Below are positions 39,835 to 48,851 of a stretch of 64,000 nucleotides of DNA, in pieces (the stretch's first letter is position 1; every line of letters starts with the position of its first letter). The position numbers and the translations under genes are program-made. The stretch comes from JANYCG01 sp031365665 (GTDB taxonomy: Bacteria > Pseudomonadota > Gammaproteobacteria > Burkholderiales > Burkholderiaceae_C). Under the pieces are notes generated by a model. It had not been told where the DNA came from. It saw only the letters and a list, made by a program, of their open reading frames with translations, and made no database searches. The stretch lies in assembly GCA_031365665.1 (NCBI GenBank), contig JANLYO010000111.1, positions 6,782 to 70,781 on the forward strand, in the 5' to 3' direction.

Positions 39835-40369
39835 GAACACCCTAGACGCCACCGATTTTCGAATTCTGAACGAGCTGCAACAAAACGGCGTCTTGTCCAA
39901 TGTCGAGCTCGCCAAACGTGTTTTTTTGAGCCCTTCGCCCTGCCTGGCGCGTGTGAAAGCGCTGGAAAGGGCGGGTGTGATCGACCGTTACGTGGCCATT
40001 GCCAACGCCGGCAAACTCGGCTTGGGGCTCAATGTGTTCATCTCGATCAGCTTGAAGTCACAAAGCAAAGAGTCGCTGGCCCGATTCGAGAAACGCGTAG
40101 CAGAACACGACGAGGTCATGGAGTGCTACCTGATGACGGGCGACTCTGATTACCTCATCCGTGTGGCGGTGCAGGATATTGGCGCGCTGGAGAAATTCAT
40201 CCTGGAGCAGTTGACGCCGATTCCCGGCATCGAGAAAATCCGCTCCAGTTTTGCGCTCAAACAGGTGCGTTACAAGACGGCGCTGCCACTGCCCAAACTG
40301 TCATCAAGATCATCCCCAAAACGGTTCGCACCTTCGTCACTGCGACCCGTCGCCAAATCAAGCCGCTGA
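39833..40369 (+). CDS. Lrp/AsnC-family transcriptional regulator
   Basis: Encodes 178 aa. The N-terminal helix-turn-helix (LDATDFRILNELQQNGVLSNVELAKRV, SPSPCLARVKALERAGVIDRY) is followed by the RAM/AsnC ligand domain (VEC-like MECYLMTGDSDYLIRVAV, YLIRVAVQDIGALEKFI). The C-terminal Ser/Pro/Lys-rich tail of about 25 residues is unusual. These regulators sense amino acids. It is divergent from the aceE-like gene, and a palindrome covers its start, so it likely controls both. It overlaps the end of the convergent radical SAM gene by 12 bp. Confidence 0.92.
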   Translation: MNTLDATDFRILNELQQNGVLSNVELAKRVFLSPSPCLARVKALERAGVIDRYVAIANAGKLGLGLNVFISISLKSQSKESLARFEKRVAEHDEVMECYLMTGDSDYLIRVAVQDIGALEKFILEQLTPIPGIEKIRSSFALKQVRYKTALPLPKLSSRSSPKRFAPSSLRPVAKSSR

Positions 40370-41965
40370 AGCCGCGGCGCCATGGCGGGATTGGCGCGCT
40401 GCGAGCTGCCGCGCAGCCCTGGGCGCTGCCGACGTGGCGCGCGGCAGCACGCTCTGTAGCGATTGAGGGCGGGCGCGCGCGCCGCTTGTGAGGTAGTCGG
40501 CCAGCAGCAACGCACGCGCTTCAGCGGGCGCGAGTTGGCGCACCTGCGTGAGGTAGATGTACAAGGCGTCCACCAGGGCTTCGGGCGTCCAGCCGCTGGT
40601 CTTTTGGGTGCTGCGCCACAACCAGTCGGACAGCGCGAGAAAAGCTTGAAATGCGGAGGGCTTGCCATCGGCGCGATCTGGACGCGCCAGCACGCATTGC
40701 AGTGTTTGCCCAAAACGCCCCGAGTTGGCCAGCAGATCCCAATACCGCGCCAGCCGTGTGAAACGCCGCACGTCATCTGCGCTCACGTGCCGGGTTTGCT
40801 GCACAGTGTAGGGCGGCGCTGCGTCATAGACCATGCTGAATTCAGCCGTGTGCCGTGCAATCGGCGTGCCGCGCAGGCGCTTCAAGATGCCGAGTTGAAT
40901 CTCGTGAGGTTTCAAGGCGTAGAGGCGGTCAAAACCTTCGGCAAAACTGGCCAATGATTCACCCGGCAGGCCGAAGATCAAATCGGTGTGCAGGTGCGCG
41001 TGTGAGTGTTCGACCAGCCACGCGATGTTGGCGGCGGTTTTGTCGTTGTCTTGCCGCCGTGAGATGCGCTGCTGCACCTCGACGTTGAAACTCTGGATGC
41101 CGATTTCAAACTGCAAGACGCCAGGCGGGAACTCGGCGATTTTTTCTTTGAGTTTGTCGGGCAGGTGGTCGGGGATCACCTCAAAATGAACGAAGAGGCT
41201 CGCCCCCACGCTTGCCAGCCGATCCAGAAAAAACTGCAAGATGCGGATCGACGCGTCGATCTTCAAATTGAAGGTGCGATCCACAAATTTGAAAGTTCGT
41301 GCGCCGCGTTGGTAGAGCGTTTCAAGCTGGACCAAAAAGACATCCAGATCAAACGCCCAGGCGGTTTTGTCGAGTGAACTCAGGCAGAACTCGCACTTGA
41401 AGGGGCAGCCGCGCGAGGCCTCGACATACAACACGCGGTGGGCCAGGTCGGCGTCTGAATATTCGGCATAGGGCAACGCAATCTGGTCCAGCGGCGGCTG
41501 CTCACCGGCGATGATTTTCATCAGCGCTTGCGGGCCATGCAGCAGCGCCCGGCAGAGTTTGGGGAAGCTCACATCGCCCCAGCCGGTGATCACGTGGTCG
41601 GCCAGCCGGACAATGTCCTGCTGCTCCACCTCATGGCTGACCTCGGGACCGCCCAGCACAATCTTGATCTCGGGGCGCTGCTGCTTGAGCAGCCGCACCA
41701 CTTCGCAGGTTTGGATCACGTTCCAGATGTAAACGCCAAAGCCAATGATCTCGGGCTGCGCAGCGAGCAATTCGTCCACCACCTCTTGCGGCCTGCGCGC
41801 GATGGTGAATTCACGCAGCGCCGTCTGCGGGCGCAGGTCGCCCATGTTGGCCAACAGGTAACGCAGGCCGAGCGAGGCGTGAATGTATTTGGCATTGAGC
41901 GTGCACAGCAGAATTGGCGTCAGACCGGCGGACGATTGGGCAACGGGGCGGGGCGCAGCAGACAT
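40358..41965 (-). CDS. B12-binding domain radical SAM protein
   Basis: Encodes 535 aa. Residues about 15-140 form a cobalamin-binding-like domain (IIGFGVYIWNVIQT, VLGGPEVSHEVEQQ). The radical SAM cluster motif CxxxCxxC is C187, C191, C194 in EASRGCPFKCEFCLSS. A C-terminal DUF4080-type region follows. It binds a [4Fe-4S] cluster and SAM and likely cobalamin. The reaction (methylation or rearrangement) is unknown. The C-terminal tail is low-complexity and Ala/Arg-rich. Repeat R6 starts 14 bp upstream of its start, in the divergent gap with the DsbD-like gene. Confidence 0.87.
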   Translation of the reverse strand: MSAAPRPVAQSSAGLTPILLCTLNAKYIHASLGLRYLLANMGDLRPQTALREFTIARRPQEVVDELLAAQPEIIGFGVYIWNVIQTCEVVRLLKQQRPEIKIVLGGPEVSHEVEQQDIVRLADHVITGWGDVSFPKLCRALLHGPQALMKIIAGEQPPLDQIALPYAEYSDADLAHRVLYVEASRGCPFKCEFCLSSLDKTAWAFDLDVFLVQLETLYQRGARTFKFVDRTFNLKIDASIRILQFFLDRLASVGASLFVHFEVIPDHLPDKLKEKIAEFPPGVLQFEIGIQSFNVEVQQRISRRQDNDKTAANIAWLVEHSHAHLHTDLIFGLPGESLASFAEGFDRLYALKPHEIQLGILKRLRGTPIARHTAEFSMVYDAAPPYTVQQTRHVSADDVRRFTRLARYWDLLANSGRFGQTLQCVLARPDRADGKPSAFQAFLALSDWLWRSTQKTSGWTPEALVDALYIYLTQVRQLAPAEARALLLADYLTSGARARPQSLQSVLPRATSAAPRAARQLAARQSRHGAAASAA

Positions 41966-41978
41966 GGCGGGATTATCA

Positions 41979-42096
41979 AATGCTATATTTTATATAGCAA
42001 TATATTCATATAATACGTGGCCTGAATGCCAAAATTTCTTGTAATTCCGGTTTTAAAGCGGAAAATTTGCCAATAATTAACATGGATATTAACATT
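41979..42096 (+). repeat. Intergenic repeat R6 (hairpin-core-TTAACA end)
   Basis: A 118-bp AT-rich copy in the divergent gap between the radical SAM and DsbD-like genes. Plus strand: TGCTATATTTTATATAGC hairpin, ATATTCATATAATACG, core ACGTGGCCTGAATGCC, end ATTAACATGGATATTAACA. It is the only copy lying where two promoters must be, so it may affect transcription of one or both genes. Confidence 0.8.
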
Positions 42097-42206
42097 GCGT
42101 TTGTGCACAGGCAAGGGAACTTGTTCGCCTCAATCGGCTCAGACCAGCAGGCGCGCCAAACCCCACATGCTCCGATAATGGCGCAGCGCCTCTCCAACCT
42201 AGATTG

Positions 42207-44402
42207 ATGACCCGCCTGACCTTGACGTTTCGATTTTCGTTTGCTGCTTTGTTGCTAGCGGCTTGCGCAATGGTTTTGCCAGCCTTGGCGCAAACCAGCG
42301 CCAAGAACGTAGTCACCACAGCCCAGGTGCGCGCCGAGCTGATGGCACACGCGCCCGAGGGTGCGGGGCCGGGCAAAACGGTCTGGATCGGGCTGCAACT
42401 GGCGCACCAGCCTGAGTGGCACACTTACTGGAAGAACTCGGGCGACTCGGGGCAGGCCACCTCACTGACCTGGACTTTGCCCGCTGGCGTGATGGCGGGC
42501 GACATCGCCTGGCCCGCGCCGAAAAAAATCCCGATTGGCAATCTGGCGAACTACGGCTTCGAAAACACAGTGCTGCTGCCGGTGCCGCTCACGGTGTCAA
42601 AGGATTTCAAACCTTCCTTGCTGGCAGATGAAGTTGAAGTCCGACTCAAGGCAGCCTGGCTGGTTTGCAAGAAAGAATGCATCCCGGAAGAAGGCGAATT
42701 CACGCTGAAGATTCCACTCAAAGGCTCCACGGCACTGCATACGACGGTGTTTGAAGGCGCTTTTGCGGCGCAACCCAAGCCCATCATCCACAACACGGCG
42801 GGCGGTATCCCCGAGAGCCGCATCTCCGTGCAAGGCGCGTCATTGCAGATCGAAATGCAGGGCTTGCCAGTTCAATGGCGCGGCAAGACGCTGGATTTTT
42901 TTCCGGAGACGCCCGAGGTGATTGAAACCGGCGCTGCGTGGACGCAAGCCTGGGCGGGCGCCGTGTGGCGCGCCACCGTGCCCTTATCAAGCCAACGCAG
43001 CAACAGCCCGTCGATCATGCCCATCGTGCTGGCCGCAGATTCAGCAGACGGCCGGCAAGCTTTGCGGGCGGAGCTGAAAGTCACCGGCGCATGGCCCGCT
43101 GTGGCCGCGCCTGCCGTTGTGTCTCCCCAACTCGAGGCCGCGCTCAAAGCCAATGCGGCGGGAGCGTTGGCACCCGTGTCGGCATCAGCGCCATCGGCCC
43201 CCATCGGCTTGTGGGCAGCGATGCTGGGGGCCTTGCTGGGTGGCTTGATTTTGAACTTGATGCCCTGCGTGTTCCCGGTGCTGGCGATCAAGGTGATGGG
43301 CTTTGCCCAAAACGCCGACGACCAGCGCGGCCGCCGCATCAGCGCCGCTGCGTATTCGGCGGGGGTGGTGGCGTCATTCGTGGCCCTGGGCGCGCTTATG
43401 CTGGCCCTGCGCAGCGCGGGCGAACAACTCGGCTGGGGGTTTCAGCTGCAGTCGCCCGCCGTGGTGGCGGTGCTGGCGGCGCTTTTCACCTTGATCGGGC
43501 TGAACCTGGCCGGGCTGTTTGAGTTTGGCATGTTTTTGCCGTCCAGCTTGGCGACAAAACAAGTGAAGAACCCCACGGCCAATGCGTTTTTGTCTGGCGT
43601 GCTGGCGGTGGCGATTGCGTCGCCCTGCACGGCGCCGTTCATGGGCGCGTCATTGGGTCTGGCGGTGGCTTTGCCAGCGCATGAGGCACTTTTGATTTTT
43701 GCGGCGCTGGGTGTCGGCATGGCACTGCCTTTCGCGCTCGCAGGTCTGTTGCCTGCCGTGGCGCGGGCATTGCCCAAGCCGGGTGCCTGGATGGAGACCT
43801 GTCGCCGCTTGATGGCTTTCCCGATGTTCGCCACCGTGGTCTGGCTGGTGTGGGTGCTCGGGCAACAAAGCGGCATCGATGGCGCCGGCGCATTGCTGCT
43901 GCTGCTGGTCGCCCTAAGCTGGGTGGTGTGGGCGCTCAGCCTGCAAGGCCGCAGCCGCTGGTTGCACGCGTCAGTTGCCCTCGCCGTGCTCGCGGCATTG
44001 ACGGGCACTCTCGGTTCAAACGTGCTGACTCAGGTGGACAGCGGCAAAGCGGTGGCGAGCAGCGAGCGCTGGCAGGCCTGGGAGCCGGGCCGTGTCGACC
44101 AACTGCTGGCGGCCGGCCAGCCCGTGTTTGTCGACTTCACCGCCGCCTGGTGCGTGACCTGCCAGGTGAATAAAAAAACCACCCTGACCAACGCCCAGGT
44201 GCTGGCCGACATGGACGCCAAAAAAGTCGTGTTGCTGCGCGCCGACTGGACGCGGCGCGACCCAGCCATCACCGCCGCGCTGGGCCAGCTTGGGCGCAAC
44301 GGCGTGCCGCTGTACGTGGTGTACAAACCGGGTGCGGCGCCGGTGTTGTTGTCTGAACTGCTGAGCGTGGCCGATGTGCGGGCAGAGTTGGCAAAGCTCT
44401 AA
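42207..44402 (+). CDS. DsbD/ScsB-like protein-disulfide reductase
   Basis: Encodes 731 aa. An N-terminal signal peptide (FAALLLAACAMVLPALAQ) is followed by a periplasmic domain with CKKEC in WLVCKKECIPEEG. A CcdA/DsbD-type membrane core of about eight helices carries paired Cys residues in NLMPCVFPVLAIKVMGFA and AIASPCTAPFMGASL. The C-terminal thioredoxin domain has AAWCVTCQVNKKTT (Cys649, Cys652). It transfers reducing power from cytoplasmic thioredoxin to periplasmic proteins. The periplasmic part resembles ScsB more than E. coli DsbD. A TTG three bases before the ATG is a less likely start. Confidence 0.91.
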   Translation: MTRLTLTFRFSFAALLLAACAMVLPALAQTSAKNVVTTAQVRAELMAHAPEGAGPGKTVWIGLQLAHQPEWHTYWKNSGDSGQATSLTWTLPAGVMAGDIAWPAPKKIPIGNLANYGFENTVLLPVPLTVSKDFKPSLLADEVEVRLKAAWLVCKKECIPEEGEFTLKIPLKGSTALHTTVFEGAFAAQPKPIIHNTAGGIPESRISVQGASLQIEMQGLPVQWRGKTLDFFPETPEVIETGAAWTQAWAGAVWRATVPLSSQRSNSPSIMPIVLAADSADGRQALRAELKVTGAWPAVAAPAVVSPQLEAALKANAAGALAPVSASAPSAPIGLWAAMLGALLGGLILNLMPCVFPVLAIKVMGFAQNADDQRGRRISAAAYSAGVVASFVALGALMLALRSAGEQLGWGFQLQSPAVVAVLAALFTLIGLNLAGLFEFGMFLPSSLATKQVKNPTANAFLSGVLAVAIASPCTAPFMGASLGLAVALPAHEALLIFAALGVGMALPFALAGLLPAVARALPKPGAWMETCRRLMAFPMFATVVWLVWVLGQQSGIDGAGALLLLLVALSWVVWALSLQGRSRWLHASVALAVLAALTGTLGSNVLTQVDSGKAVASSERWQAWEPGRVDQLLAAGQPVFVDFTAAWCVTCQVNKKTTLTNAQVLADMDAKKVVLLRADWTRRDPAITAALGQLGRNGVPLYVVYKPGAAPVLLSELLSVADVRAELAKL

Positions 44403-44448
44403 ACTTGCCGGATTTGAAAACCCCTCTTTCCCCTCTTCCCCATCTCCC

Positions 44449-45384
44449 ATGATGATTCCTTACTCCGGCATTTGGCCCGCCTTGCTCACGCCTTTGACAG
44501 CGAGCCTGGATATCAACATCCCCGCCTTCGCCGCGCATTGCAAAAGCCTGTTGGCGGCAGGCTGCACCGGCGTGACGCCGTTTGGCACCACCGGCGAGGG
44601 GCCGTCCTTCAGCGTGGCCGAGCGCATCGCGGCGATTGACGGATTAATCGCGGCGGGCGTGCCCGCCGGGCGGATATTGGCCTCCACCAGCGCGGCGGCT
44701 TTGCCGGATGCCATTGAGCTGACGAAACACGCGGTGCGTTCGGGCTGCTTTGGCGTGTTGCTGCTGCCACCGTTTTTTCTCAAAGGTGTGCCTGACCAGG
44801 GCATCATCGACGCCTATGCCCAGCTCATCGACAAAATTGCCGATGAACGCCTGCGCATCGTGCTGTACCACATCCCCCAGGTCAGCGGGGTTGCGCTCTC
44901 GCACCACGTCATCGCGACACTGCTGAAACGTTATCCGAAGACCATCATTGGCATCAAAGACAGTGGTGGCCAGCGCGAGTGGTCGCTGGGCCTGGCCAAG
45001 GCCTTCATGACGCCTGAGCCAAAGGCGGATGGGTCACGCATGCAGGTGTGGGTGGGCAACGAGCCCGATTTGCAGGTGATGGCAGCGCAGGGAACTGTGG
45101 GGGCCGTGAGTGGCGTGGCCAACATCACGCCCCGCTTGATTGCGCGCCTGGTGGCCCAACACAGCGGTGCGGGTGCGGTGCGGGACATGGCACGCACCCA
45201 TGAACTGCTGAAGTTGCTTGGCGGGTATGGCCTGACGCCAGCCTTCAAGGGCATCATGGCCATGCTCACGGGCGACGCGGGCTGGCGGCGTGTGCGCGCG
45301 CCGCTGGTGGCGCTGACCGACGACGAATTCACACGCCTTTCTGCGCAGATGGCGACATTTGCACTGGACGTGTCAAAGGATTAG
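44449..45384 (+). CDS. DapA-family (dihydrodipicolinate synthase-like) lyase
   Basis: Encodes 311 aa. TIM-barrel class I aldolase of the DapA/NanA family. The N-terminus IWPALLTPLTASLDINIPAF, the pyruvate-binding TTGEG in VTPFGTTGEGPSFS, the conserved Tyr in LYHIPQVSG and the Schiff-base Lys in IIGIKDSGGQ are present. The true DapA is usually next to other lysine or cell-wall genes. Here it follows a DsbD-like gene by 46 bp, so it may act in another 2-keto-acid or sugar-acid pathway. The ATG at 44449 is followed by another at 44452. Confidence 0.87.
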   Translation: MMIPYSGIWPALLTPLTASLDINIPAFAAHCKSLLAAGCTGVTPFGTTGEGPSFSVAERIAAIDGLIAAGVPAGRILASTSAAALPDAIELTKHAVRSGCFGVLLLPPFFLKGVPDQGIIDAYAQLIDKIADERLRIVLYHIPQVSGVALSHHVIATLLKRYPKTIIGIKDSGGQREWSLGLAKAFMTPEPKADGSRMQVWVGNEPDLQVMAAQGTVGAVSGVANITPRLIARLVAQHSGAGAVRDMARTHELLKLLGGYGLTPAFKGIMAMLTGDAGWRRVRAPLVALTDDEFTRLSAQMATFALDVSKD

Positions 45385-45413
45385 CATCTCGACTCCCGTC
45401 TTCACCCGATGAA

Positions 45414-46079
45414 ATGCCTGTTATGCAACACCGTCAACTGATTGCCGCATTCACCAAACGGATGGCCGCGCCCGTTTTAGGCTTGTCTTTTGCCCTGTTG
45501 CTCACAGGCGGCGCGTTTGCCGCAGTCGCCGTGGGCCAAAAAGCGCCTGATTTCACCTTGACCGATACCGCTGGCAAAACCGTCAAACTCAGCGATTTCC
45601 AGGGCAAACACGTGGTGCTGAAATGGAACAACCCCGGCTGCCCTTACGTGCGCAAACACTACGACTCGGCCAATATGCAGTCCCTGCAAAAAGAAGTGAC
45701 CGGTAAAAATGTGGTGTGGCTGGCCATCAATTCAACGGCAGATTCTCACCCGGATTATCTCGCCCCAGCCCAGTTGGGCCGCTGGATGGTGCAGCAAAAA
45801 GCCACACCCACCGCGACCTTGATGGATGAGAACGGTTCGGTCGGCAAAAGTTATGGCGCGCGCACCACGCCGCACATGTACATGGTGGACCCCAACGGCA
45901 CGCTGATTTATGCAGGTGGCATTGACAGCAACGCCTCTTACAGCACAGAGAGCATCAAAACCGCGACCAACTACGTGCGCCAAGGCGTCAATGAAGCCTT
46001 GGCCGGCAAGGCCTTGAGCAAGCCCGTCACCGCACCCTACGGCTGCTCTGTCAAATACAAAAGCGGCTCGCCCGCTTGA
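45414..46079 (+). CDS. Periplasmic thioredoxin-like (redoxin) protein
   Basis: Encodes 221 aa. A signal-like segment (MAAPVLGLSFALLLTGGAFA) precedes an AhpC/TlpA-like fold: VGQKAPDFTLTDTAGKTVKLSDFQGKHVVLKWNNPGCPYVRKHY. The CPY motif keeps only one redox Cys at the usual place, so it may act with a partner. It is encoded 29 bp after the DapA-like gene, close to the DsbD/ScsB-like reductase that could recycle it. Start at MPVMQ or at the internal ATG three codons on. Confidence 0.82.
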   Translation: MPVMQHRQLIAAFTKRMAAPVLGLSFALLLTGGAFAAVAVGQKAPDFTLTDTAGKTVKLSDFQGKHVVLKWNNPGCPYVRKHYDSANMQSLQKEVTGKNVVWLAINSTADSHPDYLAPAQLGRWMVQQKATPTATLMDENGSVGKSYGARTTPHMYMVDPNGTLIYAGGIDSNASYSTESIKTATNYVRQGVNEALAGKALSKPVTAPYGCSVKYKSGSPA

Positions 46080-46109
46080 ACCGAACCCGCCCAATCCACG
46101 TTCACGCCG

Positions 46110-46523
46110 ATGATCCAGACCGATGCGATTGCCCACATCCTGAAGCACCACCGCACCGTGGCGGTGGTGGGCCTTTCGCCCAACCCGCAACGCGACAGTT
46201 ACGAAGTGGCCGAATACATGCAGCGCCAGGGTTGGCGCATCATTCCGGTGAACCCGGCGGCCAAGGTGGCCCAGATACTGGGTGAAAAGGTCTACCCGAG
46301 CCTGACAGAGGCTGCAAAGGCCGAGTCGATTGACTTGGTGGACGTGTTTCGGCGCAGTGAAGACGTGCCGCCGGTGGCGCAAGAAGCCATCACGATTGGC
46401 GCAAAAGGTTTGTGGCTGCAACTCGGCATCGAACATGCGGTGTCCGCCGAGAAAGCCCGTGCAGCGGGCCTGCAGGTGGTGCAGAACAAATGCCTGCTGG
46501 TGGAGCACAGGCGCGGCGGCTGA
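46110..46523 (+). CDS. CoA-binding domain protein (YccU-like)
   Basis: Encodes 137 aa. A single Rossmann CoA-binding domain: TVAVVGLSPNPQRDSYEVAEYMQRQGWRIIPVNP and later LWLQLGIEHAVSAEKARAAG, VVQNKCLLVEH. Small YccU-family proteins bind CoA or acyl-CoA; their role is unclear. The gene starts 30 bp after the thioredoxin-like gene and may be co-transcribed with it. Confidence 0.9.
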   Translation: MIQTDAIAHILKHHRTVAVVGLSPNPQRDSYEVAEYMQRQGWRIIPVNPAAKVAQILGEKVYPSLTEAAKAESIDLVDVFRRSEDVPPVAQEAITIGAKGLWLQLGIEHAVSAEKARAAGLQVVQNKCLLVEHRRGG

Positions 46524-46548
46524 CACCCTCGCCGCTTCTCCTTCCACT

Positions 46549-47187
46549 TCACATGCTGTTGCGGTAACGCTCCAGCATCTGCGCTTGCGTTTCTGCCGGA
46601 ATATCCAACCCGGTTTGGTCGCGCATCATTTCACCCATCGAAGGCAAGATCTCACGTTTCACCTGCGTCGCGGCGTCCCACAGGCGCGAACGCATGAAGG
46701 CCTTGGCGCAATGCAGGTAGGCGGCTTCCACTGTGACGGCGATCACCAACTTAGGTGGCTTCTTGTCTGCAGCGAACCGCTGCAAATGCGCCTCGGCGAA
46801 TGACAACACGGCCCGGCCATTGACGCGCAGGGTTTCGTCCACACCGGGCAGCATGAATAAAAGCCCGACGCGGCCTGTGTCCACAATGTTGGAGAGGGTG
46901 TCGAGCCGGTTGTTGCCGCTGGCATCGGGGATCAGCAGCGTATGCGGATCCAGCACTTTCACAAAACCCGCGTCGCCGCCGCGAGGCGTGGCGTCGTGGT
47001 GACCTGCTGCATTGCTGCTGGCCAACACCACGAAAGGCGACAGCGCGATGTAGCGCTGGCAATGGTGGTCGAGAATGGCGATTTCTTTGGCGACTGAGCG
47101 CTCGCCCGCAGGCCCATACAGTGCGCGCAGTTGGGCCTGGCTGGTGATGTTGGCTGGGTCGGTGGCTGGCTTGGTTTGGGCTGGCAT
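46549..47187 (-). CDS. PPOX-class FMN-binding flavoprotein
   Basis: Encodes 212 aa. Pyridoxamine 5'-phosphate oxidase-like split-barrel fold: FVVLASSNAAGHHDATPRGGDAGFV, LLIPDASGNNRLDTLSNIV and VGLLFMLPGVDETLRVNGRAVL. It resembles the MSMEG_1061-type subfamily and may use FMN for a redox reaction on an unknown substrate. It is monocistronic and faces the next plus-strand gene with a 50-bp divergent gap. Confidence 0.85.
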   Translation of the reverse strand: MPAQTKPATDPANITSQAQLRALYGPAGERSVAKEIAILDHHCQRYIALSPFVVLASSNAAGHHDATPRGGDAGFVKVLDPHTLLIPDASGNNRLDTLSNIVDTGRVGLLFMLPGVDETLRVNGRAVLSFAEAHLQRFAADKKPPKLVIAVTVEAAYLHCAKAFMRSRLWDAATQVKREILPSMGEMMRDQTGLDIPAETQAQMLERYRNSM

Positions 47188-47237
47188 GGTGCCAGTTTAG
47201 CGAGTCGGCGAAAATCACGGCCAATACGCTTCACCCC

Positions 47238-47615
47238 ATGGCCACTCCACCCACCTACCCTGAATCGACCGGCCCCGCCGAGGATGCGGCACTGCTGCTG
47301 CCCCACGCCGAATTCCGCCGGGGTTTGCCCGCCGGGCAGTTCCGTGTGATCGTCAACCCCGAACGCGCCCGAAAATTTGTGCGGCATCGGCTGCTGACGC
47401 TGCCCATCACCATTGCGATGGCGGGCCTCGGCATGGCACTGGCGCTGTCTGGCATGCCTTGGTGGGGTTTGGCCTTGATCGCCTGTGCGGTGTTGGTCAA
47501 TCGCCTGGTGCGCCTGCAAGCGCCCAAGATTCTGCTTCACTTGGCCACCCAGGATGAACGCACCTATTTTGACGCCATGGAATTTGCCATTTTGGAGGTG
47601 CGCCGCGCCCGCTGA
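47238..47615 (+). CDS. Hypothetical small membrane protein
   Basis: Encodes 125 aa. An acidic N-terminal tail leads to two hydrophobic segments (LLTLPITIAMAGLGMALALSG and PWWGLALIACAVLV) separated by a short loop, then a cytoplasmic tail. I do not recognise the family. It lies between the divergent PPOX gene and hemE, 66 bp before hemE, and may share its promoter. Confidence 0.6.
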   Translation: MATPPTYPESTGPAEDAALLLPHAEFRRGLPAGQFRVIVNPERARKFVRHRLLTLPITIAMAGLGMALALSGMPWWGLALIACAVLVNRLVRLQAPKILLHLATQDERTYFDAMEFAILEVRRAR

Positions 47616-47681
47616 GGCCGCAGTGTGCGGGCGGCGCAGCGCTGGCCCGAACTTCCTTCTCACCCCTGCGACAATCGCAGG

Positions 47682-48851
47682 ATGAGTTCCCCCGCCGCAT
47701 CCCCAGCCCCATTTGCCCCCCTGCAAAACGACACCTTCATCCGCGCCTGCCTGCGCCAGGCCACGGCGCACACACCCATCTGGCTGATGCGCCAGGCGGG
47801 CCGTTATTTGCCCGAATACAAGGCCACACGGGCCCGCGCAGGCAGCTTCATGGGGCTGGCGACCAACGTTGATTTCGCCACCGAAGTGACCTTGCAGCCG
47901 CTGGCGCGGTACCCGCTGGACGCCGCCATTTTGTTCAGCGACATCCTCACCGTGCCCGACGCGATGGGCCTGGGGCTCTCGTTTGCCGAAGGGGAAGGCC
48001 CGCATTTTGCGCAGGTGGTGCGCGACGAAGCCGCCGTGGCGAAGCTGCAGGTGCCCGACATGGCGAAGCTGCGTTACGTGTTTGACGCCGTCACCTCCAT
48101 CCGCAAGGCCCTGGGCGGCAAAGTGCCGCTGATCGGTTTCAGCGGCAGCCCGTGGACACTGGCCTGTTACATGGTCGAAGGCAAAGGCTCCGACGACTAC
48201 CGCCTGGTCAAAACCATGCTCTACCAGCGGCCTGACCTGGTGCACCGCATGTTGCAGGTCAATGCCGACGCCGTTGCTGCCTATCTCAACGCGCAGATCG
48301 ACGCCGGCGCGCAGGCTGTGATGATTTTTGACAGTTGGGGCGGTGTGTTGGCGGATGGCGCGTTTCAGGAATTCAGTTTGGCCTACACCGCGCGGGTTCT
48401 GGCGCAGGTCAAAAAAACCCACGACGGCAGGGCCACGGGCCTACCTATCCCGCGCATCGTGTTCACCAAAGGCGGCGGCTTGTGGCTCAATGAGATGGAC
48501 GCGCTGGATTGCGAAGTGCTCGGCGTGGATTGGACGGTCAACCTTGCCCACGCCCGTGCGTTGGTGGGTGGCGCGGTGAATGGCCCAGGCAAAGCGCTGC
48601 AAGGCAATATCGATCCGAATGTGCTGTTTGCCAAACCCGAACAAATCAGCGCTGAGGTGGGCAAGGTGCTGGCCAGTTTTGGCGCGCCGTTTCACGCCCC
48701 GGCGGGTGGACAGAACGCCACAGGCCCCACGCATATTTTCAACTTGGGGCATGGCATCAGCCAATTCACGCCGCCAGAACACGTGGCAGCATTGGTGGAT
48801 GCCGTGCATTCGATTTCCAGGCAGATGCGCCAGACGGCCAAAACGGCGTAA
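47682..48851 (+). CDS. hemE: Uroporphyrinogen decarboxylase
   Basis: Encodes 389 aa from MSSPAASPAPFAPLQND, with an extra N-terminal tail. HemE converts uroporphyrinogen III to coproporphyrinogen III in heme synthesis. Motifs: the active-site loop PIWLMRQAGRYLPEY with the conserved Arg pair, ILFSDILTVPDAMGLGLSF with the catalytic Asp, FSGSPWTLACYMVEGKGS and NLGHGISQFTPPEHVAALVD. Downstream at 48911-48930 there is an AAGTCAG-CCCGGA-CTGACTT inverted repeat without a good T-run. Confidence 0.95.
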   Translation: MSSPAASPAPFAPLQNDTFIRACLRQATAHTPIWLMRQAGRYLPEYKATRARAGSFMGLATNVDFATEVTLQPLARYPLDAAILFSDILTVPDAMGLGLSFAEGEGPHFAQVVRDEAAVAKLQVPDMAKLRYVFDAVTSIRKALGGKVPLIGFSGSPWTLACYMVEGKGSDDYRLVKTMLYQRPDLVHRMLQVNADAVAAYLNAQIDAGAQAVMIFDSWGGVLADGAFQEFSLAYTARVLAQVKKTHDGRATGLPIPRIVFTKGGGLWLNEMDALDCEVLGVDWTVNLAHARALVGGAVNGPGKALQGNIDPNVLFAKPEQISAEVGKVLASFGAPFHAPAGGQNATGPTHIFNLGHGISQFTPPEHVAALVDAVHSISRQMRQTAKTA

